Below are positions 13,841 through 25,619 of a stretch of 64,000 nucleotides of DNA, one piece after another. Under the pieces are notes generated by a model. It was not told the origin of the DNA. It did not search any database and saw nothing but the letters and a program-made list of their open reading frames with translations. The DNA comes from Rhynchonema sp. JSB1_4 (Eukaryota; Nematoda; Chromadorea; Monhysterida; Xyalidae): assembly GCA_030248065.1 (NCBI GenBank), contig JASAMV010005142.1:1-64000 (forward strand), in the 5' to 3' direction. The position numbers and the translations under genes are program-made. How positions within the stretch are numbered: the stretch's first letter is position 1; each line of letters starts with the position of its first letter.

Positions 13841-14240
13841 CAGAGGCATGCGACATACAGTGAGGCGTGCCAAGTAGACTGAGGCGTGTCAAAATCAGCC
13901 AAAATGAGGCGTGCGAAGGACAACCGACACAAAATGAGGCGTGCGACGTACAGTGAGGCGTGCGAAAGACATCCGACGTCAAATGAGGCGTGCGAAAGAC
14001 ATCCGACGCCAAATGAGGCGTGCGAAAGACATCCGACGCCAAATGAGGCGTACGAAGGACATCCGACGCCAAATGAGGCGTGCGAAAGACATCAGACGTA
14101 AGATGAGGTGCGCAAAAGACGTATGACATCAATTGAGGCGTGCGAAAGACACACCCACTTCAAATGAGGCGTGCGAAGGTCACCCACTTCAAATGAGGCG
14201 TGCGAAAGTCACCCCACTTCAAATGAGGCGTGCCAAGTTC
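13840..14240 (+). repeat. 30-bp tandem array, left arm
   Basis: Over a dozen units of about 30 bp begin GAGGCGTGCGAAAGACATC and end near GACGTCAAAT. A further block lies at 13375-13545 and two units at about 14320-14370. The unit length is a multiple of 3, so several frames stay open, giving peptides such as repeated EACERHPTPN. That is a by-product and not evidence of a gene. Confidence 0.85.
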
Positions 14241-14374
14241 ATTCGTGTATTATGTACCACTGACATCTGCAGTGGCTTGTACCATGCTGATATATGATGC
14301 GGCGTCCCAAGTACGTTTACAATGAGGCGTGCGAAGTACATCGGACGTCAAATGAGGCGTGCGAAGTTCGGATT

Positions 14375-15160
14375 TTCTAAACTCGCTTGTAAAGGCTTGT
14401 AGAGCGATTCTGAAATCAGTTCTGGAATCGATTCATTTTTGCGTGGTTTATACTTTTTTTAAATTAATTGAAGTCCTTAATTGATTCCGGAATTTAATTC
14501 GGAATCAAAAAATCACCGATCGATCGGTCACCGCCGATCCGGATCAGCGACCATTGCTTGCGGTGCTGCTCTTATATATGCATTTGGCGAAACATTTTTG
14601 CCCGTCAGTGCACTAGTGTATTGGAGAATTTTAGTCTGCTGAAGTTCGATCAGCTATCAGAACACGGTCTAAACATCGCCGTGGACGGCCACAAACATGC
14701 GAGTTGAAGCGTGCAATGTACATTGAGGCGTGCGAGGCACAAAACAAATGTTACATCGCATACTGTTGTCGTTTTTGTCTCACTGTACATTGCGCGCCGC
14801 AAGTGTATTTCGCAGGCACAATATAGGTTGTTGTTTATGTTCATAGCAAGTTTTGAACGGTATTCTGCAGCCCAATCGAGGATTTTCACTCTAAAAGTCG
14901 CCAACACACTAGTGCACTGACGGGCAAAAATGTTTCGCCAAATGCATATACAAGAGCAGCACCGCAGCAATGGTCGCTGATCCGGATCGGCGGTGACCGA
15001 TCGATCGGTGATTTTTTGATTCCGAATTAAATTCCGGAATCAATTAAGGACTTCAATTAATTAAAAAAAGTATAAACCACGCAAAAATGAATCGATTCCA
15101 GAACTGATTTCAGAATCGCTCTACGAGCCTTTACAAGCGAGTTCCGAAAATCCGAACTTC
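14375..15160. repeat. Central palindrome of the FB-type element
   Basis: The segment 14375-14620 is the reverse complement of about 14925-15160, around a spacer of about 300 bp. It includes the CGATCGATCGGTCACC / GGTGACCGATCGATCG pair at about 14518 and 14993. No coding potential is recognised in the loop. Confidence 0.75.
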
Positions 15161-15268
15161 GCACGCCTCATTTGACGTCCGATGTACTTCGCACGCCTCA
15201 TTCTAAACGTACTTGGTACGCCGCATCATATATCAGCATGGTACAAGCCATTGCAGATGTCAGTGGTA

Positions 15269-15594
15269 TAGTCCGTCCACCAGCTCATGGCACTTTGTGT
15301 TGCTGCTGGCCGACTTGTTCCCTTCCTCCACGTTCTAATGAAAGAGAAATTGAGTTTCCGAAAAAAAATATTTTTGCTCCTAAATTGCTGTTTTTATGAA
15401 ATCGACGTGTTTTATAGATTTTAATTTAATTTAATTTTAAATTTGATCGAATTCAATCGTTTTCGACACATTTTATTATTTTTTAGTTTTTTTGCAAAAT
15501 CGCTCGCACTCAATTTCTCTTTCATTAGAACGTGGAGGAAGGGACCAAACCAGCCAGCACCAACACAAAGTGCCATGAGCTGGTGGACGGACTA
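15269..15594. mobile_element. MITE, TAGTCCGTCC family, TA target duplication
   Basis: The element is 326 bp with long terminal inverted repeats starting TAGTCCGTCCACCAGCTCAT and ending in its complement, flanked by TA on both sides. The AT-rich core is shared with copies at 25620-25946 and 43969-44296. The TA duplication fits a Tc1/mariner-type mobiliser, which is inferred because no transposase is present. Confidence 0.85.
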
Positions 15595-15599
15595 TACAT

Positions 15600-15932
15600 A
15601 ATACACGATTGAACTTGGCACGCCTCATTTGAAGTGGGGTGACTTTCGCACGCCTCATTTGAAGTGGGGGTGACTTTCGCACGCCTCATTTGAAGTGGGT
15701 GTGTCTTTCGCACGCCTCAATTGATGTCAAACGTCTTTTGCGCACCTCATCTTACGTCTGATGTCTTTCGCACGCCTCATTTGGCGTCGGGTGTCCTTCG
15801 TACGCCTCATCTGACGTCGGGTGTGTTTCGCGCGCCTCATCTGTCGTCTGATGTCTTTCGCACGTCTCATTTGGCGTCGGGTGTCTTTCGCACGCCTCAT
15901 TTGACGTCGGATGTCTTTCGCACGCCTCACTG
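15600..15932 (-). repeat. 30-bp tandem array, right arm (inverted)
   Basis: Same unit as 13840-14240 but reverse-complemented (CTTTCGCACGCCTCATTTG). It continues at 16440-16610 after interruption by the hAT MITE, whose 8-bp target duplication lies exactly in the array sequence. Confidence 0.85.
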
Positions 15933-15940
15933 TACGTCGC

Positions 15941-16438
15941 CAGGGTTGGGCAAAAAACGTTTTTTTTCAAAAATCGTTTTTTTAAAAAAAAAACGTTTTT
16001 TTTAAAACGCCCAGATGACCAAAATATGCCCCCAAAAAAATTGGAAAACGCTCATGTTGGGAAGAAAACGTGGTTAAATGAAGTCATTCTATGTGTTCTG
16101 AGGCAAAATAAACAGGTTTCAACCCTTTTCTAGCGAGTCGCTAAGATCCCATATCAGACCCGCATCGTGGGACCAACTTTGGCCGGGGTCATCACTGAAA
16201 GTCAAACTCCGTATATCGACGTATCTCGACAAAGTAAAAATTGGTCGAAAATTTTTTGAAAAAAATGGGACAAAAAATTGATTTTCCTTAATAATCAGGG
16301 TACTTTCCCTGAAAAATCAGGGAAAAACAAGGAAATTCAGGATTTAAAAAAAAACGAAAAACGACCCAGGCGTTTTTTTTTTAAAAAACGTCGTTTTTTT
16401 TAAGAAAAAACGCCGTCGTTTTTTTTTGCCCAACCCTG
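15941..16438. mobile_element. hAT-type MITE with perfect 8-bp duplication
   Basis: The element is 498 bp, starting CAGGGTTGGGCAAAAAACG and ending in GCCCAACCCTG. It is flanked by identical 8-bp TACGTCGC (15933-15940 and 16439-16446). CAGGG termini with 8-bp duplications are characteristic of hAT elements. The body shares long stretches with the copy at 46441-46951, including an AGTCAAACTCCGTATATCGA segment. It has no transposase. Confidence 0.9.
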
Positions 16439-16798
16439 TACGTCGCACGCCTCATTTTGTCTCGGTTGTCTTTCGTACGCCTCACTGTACGTCGCACGCC
16501 TCATTTTGTGTCGGATGTCTTTCGCACGCCTCACTGTACGTCGCACGCCTCATTTGACGCAATTTGTTTTTCGCACGCCTCATTTGAAGGGCTGTACTTC
16601 GCACGCCTCCAACCGAGTCACGCTTAAGTACTAACCGAGTCACTAATTCAACAGGTATGGTCACGAGCATGCCAGCGCGAATAAACATCCAAGGCGAATA
16701 AACGCCACTGACATGCGAATAATCGCGCCACCCACGCGAATAATAGACCAGGCGAATAAAAGTCTTGGGCTAATAAACGACTAGGGCGAATAAACGTC

Positions 16799-17363
16799 CG
16801 CTTTCGTTGCCTGCCTCATTTGGGCATGTATCTTTTGGTTTTTTTTTGGGATTCTTTCCACAAAAGAGACATCCATTAAGACGTTTGTGTGTGCGTCTGC
16901 AGCGGAGTGAGCCGTATATCAAGTTGCCCAATTTTGAAGTTTATCCCCAGATCAATGCTCTCTCGTGGGTTGTGTCCAAAATTAACCATTGTTTCGTCTT
17001 AAGAATTGAATGAACGTTTAGCTTTTGTTTCTTTTGGGAGACTTGTCTTTAAAATTTTTCATTTTAACACGCTTGTTTTTTTTCAACGGATATATTTAAA
17101 GTGCGAGAAAGTAGCGCACGGAATTGTTGTTGTGAGCAGAGCACAACATGGAAAAGCGATCTGTGCGCACACTATTTTTTCACCTCGGCCTGTTCAGCAC
17201 CTGCAGACGAAGCAAAGTGCTTCGACGGCTTCGGGGCCCGCACAGCTGATAAATTCTTTCCGTTTATGGTCTGGCCCCGTTCGCTATTAATTTAATTTGC
17301 ACGAGCGCGCGCTATCATGTAGACTTTTAAGACTGCTTGAATAAATGATCACACCAACATACC
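16799..17363. other. No gene seen
   Basis: I found short unremarkable open frames on the plus strand (16807-17290) without splice support or recognisable domains, and no repeat. Confidence 0.35.
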
Positions 17364-17367
17364 TTAA

Positions 17368-17907
17368 AGGGTGTGTCTAACGTCTCTTAACCACATGTTT
17401 TATGAGGTGCAATCGAAACACGACCTCGACAGGCCGGCGTGTGCAAAAAACCGCGTCTTGTAACTCGCTAAATCGCGAAATCTTGAGGGTTACTTTTCGA
17501 ATTAAATCAATTTCCGGACACAAAACTCCAGGCGCTTTTGAGTGGGCGCTACTCACGTTTGGCATTATTCTGCTGAAACATTGCATGTTTAAGCGCGGCT
17601 CAGCCACCTATACAATGCACGTAGACGCTCAACACACACCGCTCTGGCTGCTGGCTTGACTGTGGACACAATGAATGTTTCATTTAACACATAGAAGCTG
17701 GTTTGTGTGTGTTTCGCTTCGCAGCTTTTTTCCGTCAGCTCAGTCTGAATTTTGTGTCCGGAAATTGATTTAATTCGAAAAGTAACCCTCAAGATTTCGC
17801 GATTTGGCTAGTTAGAAGACGCGGTTTTTTGCACACGGCGGCCTTTCGAGGTCATCTTTCAATTCCACCCAACAAAACATGGGGTTAGGAGACGTTAGAC
17901 ACACCCT
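17368..17907. mobile_element. 540-bp MITE bounded by TTAA
   Basis: Terminal inverted repeats of about 165 bp (AGGGTGTGTCTAACGTCTC ... and its complement ending CACACCCT) are flanked on each side by TTAA (17364-17367 and 17908-17911). A TTAA duplication suggests piggyBac-type mobilisation. The arms diverge slightly (CTCGCTAAATCGCG against CGCGATTTGGCTAG) and the core is non-coding. Confidence 0.8.
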
Positions 17908-17911
17908 TTAA

Positions 17912-18638
17912 AGCCCGCTGGCTCCATATGCAGGAAAATGTCTAAAACCTGATGTAGTAAAGAGTATTCGGCTCAAATTTGCAAAACTATTTCTCATTCA
18001 CTCAGACGGTTTCCCATAATGGACAAAATAGCCGCGGGGTTGAAAGTGTGCCCCGGGAAAGTTTCCCTGTCGCACACAGAGCACGTTGTTTATACCATCC
18101 TTTCATTCAGAAACTGTCGCCAATGTTTACCCACTTTCACTGAATACCCACAGCTAGCGTTGTTTCAAAAAAGTTGTTAATTAAAACATTTTAAAAAGTT
18201 TTTTTTGAAACTCAGATTTTGCTTTTTTTTTTAAAAGTTGCCCAAAATGGGTAATGGTCAACATCAACCTCAGACTGGTCGGAGACCGTAGAATCTGCAC
18301 AATACTACCGGATGTCACCACACAAGTTCGGTCTCAGCAGGCGAAAATTTTTCAATTTTTGAAAAATATGTTGTATCGATTTCATTTATCCTGAACCGTC
18401 GTTTGCAACACTTTTTCTCACAAAAAACTTCGTCAAAAAAATCAAAAAAAATTTTTTTTAGAAAGCTCGTTTATTGAAAAATTTGTTTTCCAACCGTGCT
18501 CCTGATGATTATTTGTGATTCCGAGTCCTTAGATCGAGCCATGGCTCGTCGCTTGCATAACGATTCTTCGGTAGAAAGAATACCTTTTCAGTACAGTGTT
18601 GCCAATCAATATCTAAAAAAGTGGTTTAATTGAACACA
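17912..18638. other. Upstream region of the globin gene, no other gene seen
   Basis: This A/T-rich sequence has poly-A/T runs near 18180-18240 and 18415-18475. It should contain the globin promoter and 5' UTR, but I see no convincing TATA box at a plausible distance. Confidence 0.35.
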
Positions 18639-21600
18639 ATGGGCAACAATAAATCGGACCTCGGCGAACGCGGACCCCGACGTACGCAGAGTTATCGGCT
18701 GGAGAGCGGGGACACAAACGAGGAACAGATGCTCAAGTCGGACCCGCCCAGAATTCAACGAAGTCAAACCGATTACTTCCCGGACGCACACAAGAAGGTT
18801 GATCGATTGAATAAATTAATTGAATTTTATTGTCACACCATGGTGGGCATTTTCGAAGCGGTGGTGTAAACGTCAGTTGGGCGTAGAGGTCGGTGTAAGC
18901 TCGGTGTAAACATGAAACATTCCATGTTACATAACAGCAGGCAATGTTTTTATGTTTACACCGAGCTTACACCGACTTTACACCCAGCTACATAACTGAC
19001 GTTTACATCGTTTCGAAAATTCCACCCCATATATAGTCTTTCCTTATCATATTAACACCCTTTGACTCATAAGGAAATACTGTACAACGCAATTTTCTAG
19101 ACTTATAGAATGTTATATAGATTCAATATTGGACTTGTGCTTGGTTAGTAGCTCTTCTCTTCGGCTACGGGTAGGCTAAGTTTATCTACTCGACTCTCCA
19201 CAACACCGTTTTGTGAATTCCACCCTAAGACTCAACAGTCTCGTAGGCTTAAGTACCGCAGCTCACAAATAAAATTACACTACAAACGATGTGGGCACAC
19301 CACCAGCTTTTTCACGACCGATGATACACTAAAAGTATTAATAGACAATATGATGAATGATGGTATTTTTAGGATCGCCGAAAACCAGCCCTGAACACAT
19401 CGGGCAGTAGACAGTCAGCGAAGTCAGCACGTAGTCATCAGGAGAGGAGCACGGCCACACTACTGGGCGTAGAGGACAAAAATGTGAGAAATACCCAGAA
19501 TCAAGTTTGTTGATTAAATGAGAGAACCAGACAAATTGCATAAAAGCCTGTATCATGAACACTGATTGGCTAGGCCGCTCAATATTGCCTTGATCACGTG
19601 GACCTTTGCGTTAACGGTTATTTTGATATTTAGTTGAGCGAGTAAAGTTTGGGGTTCTAACCGAGGTACTTTCGGTAACTTAACTACCAGCTGAGTTGTC
19701 GGAGAGTCGCGCGATCTGAGCGGCGTCCCACAAAATGCAGGCGGGTTAGCGAATTAGCGGATTAGACTAGCGTGCATCAGCACACGGCACTAATTCGCTT
19801 AGGCTGCGGTTATACTCGTTCCGCGGAACGGAAGGAAAAAGTGGAGGAACGATTATTTCCGTTGATACTCTTGTGTTTGCCAGACTATAATGCAAGTATT
19901 AGTGCAACCGTCTGCATTGCACAGAATTGGTTACATGAGCGCCTAGTGTGAGACAAGGCCGTCTACGCTGTAGGTCCCCTTTGAGCCATGCTGTTGTCAG
20001 CTGTCCGTGGCAATCGTTCCTCCACCTGTTCCTCCATTTCCGCGGAATAACTATAACCGCACCTTAATCCGCGCCTGCATTGTGTGGGAGGCCTAAGCCC
20101 AATAATCGATCAAATTCTCGAAAAACGCTTGCGCGCAAGCTGCAATCCAAATGTGCCATCGGATTGTGCAATCCAATTGCATACACTTTGCATCTGACTT
20201 TGAGTTTCGAGAATTCCATTTCGCTTGCGCGCATTTGGGTTTCGTGAATGCCCTGTGCAATGCAATACACAACGGTGGTAACTACGAACGTATATGTATG
20301 TAACGTATGTACAAGTAGTGGTTGACAGATTAGGGGGTTACTATAAAGGATGTGGACTGTAGATGCCATACTTTGTTTGCAGCGTCGCCGACATAGCAGC
20401 AGTTTTGCGTCGGCAGGCAGCAGCAGTCAGTCCGTCTCATTTGAGGAGACAGCAACGGCACAGGAGAACAGACGACCGAGCACGCAAAGGGACAACATCA
20501 ACACTTATAAGAAATTGAGTGATGCAGGTATTGGCTGGCTTGCTTGGTGATGTTTCATCGTGAACAGATGAGCAGAAACTACGGATCATCGATTTTGAGT
20601 TTTGGGGACACACGAGGACTGCATGGTGTGCATGCCGTCAGTGCAAGTTCAACATGTGGTCCGTCAGATGCTCATATTGATTCCGTTTTTTTGGTAGTTT
20701 TCATCAAAGTATTTTACGAACAGTTGTCTTATTGTCTTTGTTTTGACCTTGACCGCACTTGCATTATTTTTAGTTCAGTGTTCTGGAAAACACACACCTT
20801 GTTATCATGCCTATCACAGCCCCAAACAAGCAGTTTTTGCACAAGCACTGTTGTTTCAAGCGAGCATGGATTTGTGATCACGTGGCCAAGTGGTGCATTC
20901 GCACTGACGATGACCTGCTGCACCGCGCACCGTCCGTGCAAAGAAATGGAAACGGCCACGCAAAAACACACTGCACAATAATTGAAACATTTATTAATTA
21001 TTTATTAATTAATTATTAATTATTCAAACAATTATTTTTTGTGATGTTTCACTCCACTAACTATAAATACTCCGCCAGGCCGACCAACAACCCTGACCGG
21101 GCCCAACGGTGCGGTGGTGAGACGTGCCAAGTCGGTTTACTGTGCAAAAGACAAGAAACGCTCGGGAGAGGGAGGTACTTACATTGCACATACAGAAAGG
21201 ACGCGATTTTTTTAAAAAATGTCGTTTTTCTGATTTTGAACCAGCAATACAAAGAAATTATTTGATTTGAACAAATACGACGTTGACCCACTCCACAGTC
21301 ACAGTAACCGTTTATCCTGTGTATACATATTTCTGCACGATTTATACTTTTAGTCCGCATTCGTGCCCACTTTTGAGTTGCCTTCTCTTCATAATGTGAA
21401 CACTTTTAATAGTGACCGGAAGTGTAAGGTTCCCTATCACGTGACGGAAATGAGGGGCGACGATATTCCCCTTGCTTGTTCAGGCGAGACCGAGTTGAAG
21501 CTGCAACCGGCGCAGATTCTGTTGATTCGACGTTCGTGGAATATGGCACGTAAGAAAGGCGACTGTGAACCGGGACTCACGATATTCAGGTGAAACTAAG

Positions 21601-24600
21601 AAAACAAAAAAATATTCAGAATTTTTCGCAAAACTAAGGTGCCATTGTTGGTTTGTATTTGAAATTGGAACAGATGCTGTCACGCATAGTGATCACTGAC
21701 TTAATCTTTTTATCATCAGCCCCATGCTCAATTTCGGTGATAAACGTGGGACGGTGACTATAATGGGGCATGGACTGTGCTACATGTACCTAACCTACGC
21801 CAATGAGCCATCTGGGATGAACAACTTATACTTTCGTAAATCAATTAAAAATGCATGATGTGATCGAGGAAAGACCGGATCAATCACCATAATTGATTTT
21901 TGTGAAAGCTGAAGTTTCTTTTGGTCTTGATTATTTTTCAAAATAGGATTTAAACTTGGAGAATTTGCAACTTCTCAAATATTTTTTTCCAGAAATGTGT
22001 GCCTCAAGTCGCACGACATCCGTGAAGTGTTCAACAGCAGCACGAGCGCGGCCGCGCAAGAAAAGGGGCATGAACTATTGAAGGTAAACGCAACAGTATA
22101 GTGACGTTAAACTTTTGTTTAGTGCGAATAATAATTCTGTATTGTTGGGGGAAACTTTCCTGGTGTCCCTCTATGAAGAGGATTTTTGAATGTGCCATTT
22201 TAGCACAAGCCAGCCGAGCTAGACCCCAAATCTCTTTGGGTTACTTGGTTGAGTGCCAAATTGACAGGCCAGTCGCAACACTGGCAAAACCATCACTGTA
22301 TGGGTGGAAGTTTCGAAACGGTGTAAAGGTCAGTTGGGCGTAAAGGTCAGCGTAAAGTTCGGTCGATAGCGATAGCTCGGTCGGCGTAGCTCGGTGTAAA
22401 CGTGAAACATTGCCTGTTATTAACGTGGAATGTTTCAATTTTACACCGAGGTCTATCACACTGAGCTGTCGACCGAGCTTTACACCCAACTGACTTTTAC
22501 ACCGTTTCGAAAATATCACCCTATGTGTCTTCAGGAGCACGCGCTGATCTTCACGGACGCGATGGATGATCTGATTGCGAATCTTGAGCAGGACTCACTT
22601 GTGGTTGACTATCTGAAGGACATTGGTCGAAAACATGTGCCTGACATATTGAATGATAATGGTATAGAACTTTGTAATGTTTGGTTCGCGTGAAGCTTTC
22701 ACATGGAGTAGTCAAACTTGGTGATTGGCTTATATCTGTCTTGATCACATGATTTTCTTTCTTATTTTGAGCATTCATTAGGAAAAGCAAAGCTCTTTTT
22801 CAATATTTCTCAATTCAAAAATATCACGTGACAAGGACATAAACATCTATAATCACAATGACAAGTTTGATACTGACCGAGATGGTGGTAGGTTATCCCA
22901 AAATCGGCCTTCAGTCAAAGCTCACATTTTGCGATAACATCAAAATCCCAAATATACTCAGATCGTCGGGGCAGTTCACTGGATATGCCGAGCACAAGCG
23001 GCGGTGCAGCGAATGGAGGGAATGCGTCGCCCACACAACAAGGTTTGCGAACAATTTATTGGTGTACCGTCTTTATAGTGACACATTTATGCAGTGAATA
23101 ATTTTTTCAACGAACTTCAAACGAGCTTATATGCACAGATGTGACGAAACTCTGTTTATGAGACTGCACGCAGCGATGTTACGGCCCAGCAATACCTAAG
23201 ATCTGCTGGTGGTGCTTTTTGGAGGCAAATTTGCCAGAGCCTATTTATAAATCCCAATAATTTATAAGTATATATTCCGGATCCAACCGAGTCCCAACCC
23301 ATTTCCAGTTCTACCACCAGTCACGTGTCCGTTTCGACCCAACCAACTTGACGTGTTTGCGACTTCGATGATTGAACGAACATTGGAGTGGGGAGAGAAG
23401 ACTAGCAGAAATCAGGTTGGTCGTTGTTGTTATACAGTGCCTCCTCTTTATAGTGACCCCAATGAAGTCAACCCCAATCATGATACGAGTCCTGATCAGG
23501 TCACTACAAAGAGGGTAGACTGTATGACACACTGGGAGGGCCCAATGCTCTTCTTGTTAGCAACCAGCATGCTGGGTTGGGCAAAAAAAATTTTTAAACA
23601 TTTTTTTAAAAAAAGGTTTTTGAGAAATAGCAAAGTTTGGCTTCCGATGGTACCCATATGAATCACCAACCACCATCAACCGCTGTTTTCGAATTTGAGA
23701 TGTAAAATTCAAACCTTTTTTTAAATTCGGCAACAACTTTTTAAGGTGTCGCAAATGGCCTGGACCAAGATCGTGCTGTTTTTCGTCGAGAAGATCAAGG
23801 ATGGATATTACGAGGAGCAAAGGACGAGGAAGCGAGAGAAAATGAGACGCGCCAGACAGGCCGCTGCGACTGGTGGGGAAATGGGGGTGGGACTTTGTGG
23901 GTGGCGAAATAGGCCAAATGATGATGATACTGAAGAGCTCTGACGCCTTATTCGGGTGTAATGTAGCTACAAGAACCTGTCACATCAAGTTTGAAAGCGT
24001 CTCTTGTCACAATGCTGTGTGGATAGTACAAAATCCTAACTGTGTGAAACATCCCCGCAGCGCAAATTGCAGAGTGGTTAGTTATTGGATTTGACGGATG
24101 CAGTGCTTTTCACGCATTAGTTTGTTGTAGTCGTCCTCATTTTTCTCCCTTCGGTTTGTTGTTGATTGCATTGAACCATATGTCATTGTGTACGCGATGT
24201 GCTGTGAGGTCCGACCTTGCTCTTATGAGGGATAACCACATAAATTATACTCAGACAATTTTTAATTCCATGTGAGTAAATAAGACATCGATTTTCTGAA
24301 ATCTCTTCCGCTGTTGGATCGTTCTGTCACTCGTGCTTTCTTGCCTATTGTTTTCTAAAAGGTTGCCCTAAGGCCTGAGGGATGAAGTGAAAATGTTCGC
24401 TGTTTCCATCGCCGCAATTTTGTCCCTAGGCACCAACCGCACCACCCTAATCTACCAAATGTTTCAGACCAACCACAAAACATGGCCAAACGTTCACAGT
24501 CGTGCGCGACGCCCCACATTTCAATAAGTCCGCCAACAGACGAACCCCAATTAACACTTTCCGATGAGCACGGATGTATAGACGACTTCATAAAAGCTTT

Positions 24601-24604
24601 GTGA
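18639..24604 (+). CDS. N-myristoylatable globin (neuroglobin / globin-X-like), 7 or 8 exons
   Basis: Haem-binding globin, probably membrane-tethered. Exons: 18639-18797, (20383-20527), 21354-21589, 21993-22083, 22535-22661, 23309-23415, 23746-23872, 24468-24604. Phases agree when 18797 joins 21354, giving 327 aa. The Ser-rich segment 20383-20527 is open but ends in the wrong phase unless a GC donor after 20523 is used, which gives 374 aa. The first ATG gives MGNNKS, fitting the N-myristoylation pattern (Gly2, Ser6). Globin core: helix-A IRRSW; CD1 Phe145; distal His E7 at 164 (KEHALIF); proximal His F8 at 196 (GRKH); helices G and H with MAWTKIVLFFVEKI. The E7-F8 spacing of 32 equals that of neuroglobin. 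The C-terminal tail is basic, then acidic (DDFIKAL end). Reading through at 23872 instead gives a stop at 23943. Introns carry MITEs. Family identity is firm; ends and exon 2 are less sure. Confidence 0.85.
18863..19026. mobile_element. Small MITE in globin intron 1 (GGTGTAAA family)
   Basis: Imperfect palindrome: CGGTGTAAGCTCGGTGTAAAC pairs with GTTTACACCGAGCTTACACCG, and both ends carry TTTTCGAA / TTTCGAAA. Related copies lie at 22308-22522 and, partial, at 46316-46428. Confidence 0.75.
22308..22522. mobile_element. MITE in globin intron 4 (GGTGTAAA family)
   Basis: Ends are TTTCGAAACGGTGTAAAGGT and, inverted, TTTACACCGTTTCGAAA. The centre shares GTGAAACATTGCCTGTTA with the copy at 18863. 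It lies only about 12 bp upstream of globin exon 5. Confidence 0.75.
23431..23524. mobile_element. Tiny MITE in globin intron 6 (TACAGT...CTTTATAGTGACC family)
   Basis: A palindrome of about 94 bp: TACAGTGCCTCCTCTTTATA at the left, and at the right CACTACAAAGAGGGTAGACT followed by GTA. Relatives lie at 30575-30722 and 59728-59903, with a half copy near 28256-28310. Confidence 0.7.
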
Positions 24605-25617
24605 TCGCAGTGTTGCATTGGGTGAATTCGTTTCTGGTTCAACTTTTTAGTAATACACACGCTACGCTTTTTTTAGTTGCCATTTTTATTATTGAACAAA
24701 ATTTTGTACAACAGCAGCCGGTATATTGGGGCTAACAGCCCATGGCTGACCAAAATACGCCCAAAGTACACATGGAGGTGGTCAGCTTATGTATATAAAT
24801 AAAGAGTGTCGCTATCAAAAGGGGAAACTTATGTTCCACTAAAAATTAATTGGAGTCAGCTTGCAGATACAATTCTTTTGGTATGGCAGCACTTTTATTT
24901 TGTCAAATCTGCTCCTGTGTAAAACAAAATCGAACAATCTTTGTAACTGAACGCTTTGCTTTCGCATGAAACTATAAACTGTTTTGCCGGTGTTTTTCAT
25001 ATGTGCATTTGAATTTGCTTTCTTAACTTGTGTGCGGAAGCACATGTGCCCATCTTCTCGGTGGAACCAAAATTTGTCACGCCACTGTACATATTTCAAC
25101 AAATTCGGATGTTTATGGACTTACGCAACGATGATTTTTTTATCTGTCTAACGTTCCTGTGACTGCTACTGGGTTTTCAATTATCATGCCGGTATGCTTG
25201 TAAAATATACATATTTTTGAAATTATAAGTTTCAAATTTTTAGTCGGTGTGGCGCATGCGACTTATCGACTTGACTGTGGTCACGAAAAATGTCGTCAAG
25301 CACTTCACATTTCATGTTTTTTATACTTTATTCTTCTTCATACATCCGCAGAATCACGTAAAGCAAGACGATACACATAAAATCAACAGAAGCACAACTG
25401 CATTCCTAAAAAAAGAAAACTGAAAATTTAGGTATTAAATAAATTTTAATGAAACGGAGAATAAGAATCATTGCAATAAACAATAAAATACAACACATGT
25501 ACGACAAAACAACAACAATATCACGGATAATAAGCTCATTTCAACAAAAAATGACTAACTTTCCAATATATACACGAATAATATCGAGTCGGTTTTTTAA
25601 ATTGTCAGAGATACATG
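24605..25617. other. Intergenic, no gene seen
   Basis: Downstream of the globin stop. AATAAA at about 24798 could serve as a polyadenylation signal, but it is distant (about 190 bp). The remainder is AT-rich with no recognised feature. Confidence 0.35.
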
Positions 25618-25619
25618 TA

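Larger units (their letters stand above)
13002..16798. mobile_element. FB-type foldback element made of short tandem repeats
   Basis: The two ends are inverted copies of a loose array of GCGTTTATTCGC-type words (13002-13125 left, 16678-16798 right), starting GACGTTTATTC and ending GAATAAACGTC. Inside are tandem ~30-bp units reading GAGGCGTGCGAAAGACATC, plus strand on the left and inverted on the right, around a central palindrome at 14375-15160. Long inverted ends made of short tandem repeats are the signature of Drosophila FB-type foldbacks. I see no target duplication and no transposase. Two MITEs are nested in the right arm and a degraded one in the left. Confidence 0.65.

Noticed and set aside
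13840..14240. CRISPR-like array of ~30-bp repeats
   Set aside because: Units are contiguous tandem copies with no spacers, they recur inverted, and the DNA is from an animal.
21721..21760. Candidate globin exon after atcatcag (PMLNFGDKR)
   Set aside because: The exon at 21993 joins 21589 in phase and supplies the expected globin C-D region, so this segment is intronic.
22858..23097. Candidate globin exon around 22970-23040
   Set aside because: It does not fit the phases of 22661 and 23309, which join directly in phase and continue the globin fold.
23570..23610. Fourth hAT MITE starting GGGTTGGGCAAAAAAAATTT
   Set aside because: Only one end is visible, with no matching 3' terminus or 8-bp duplication.
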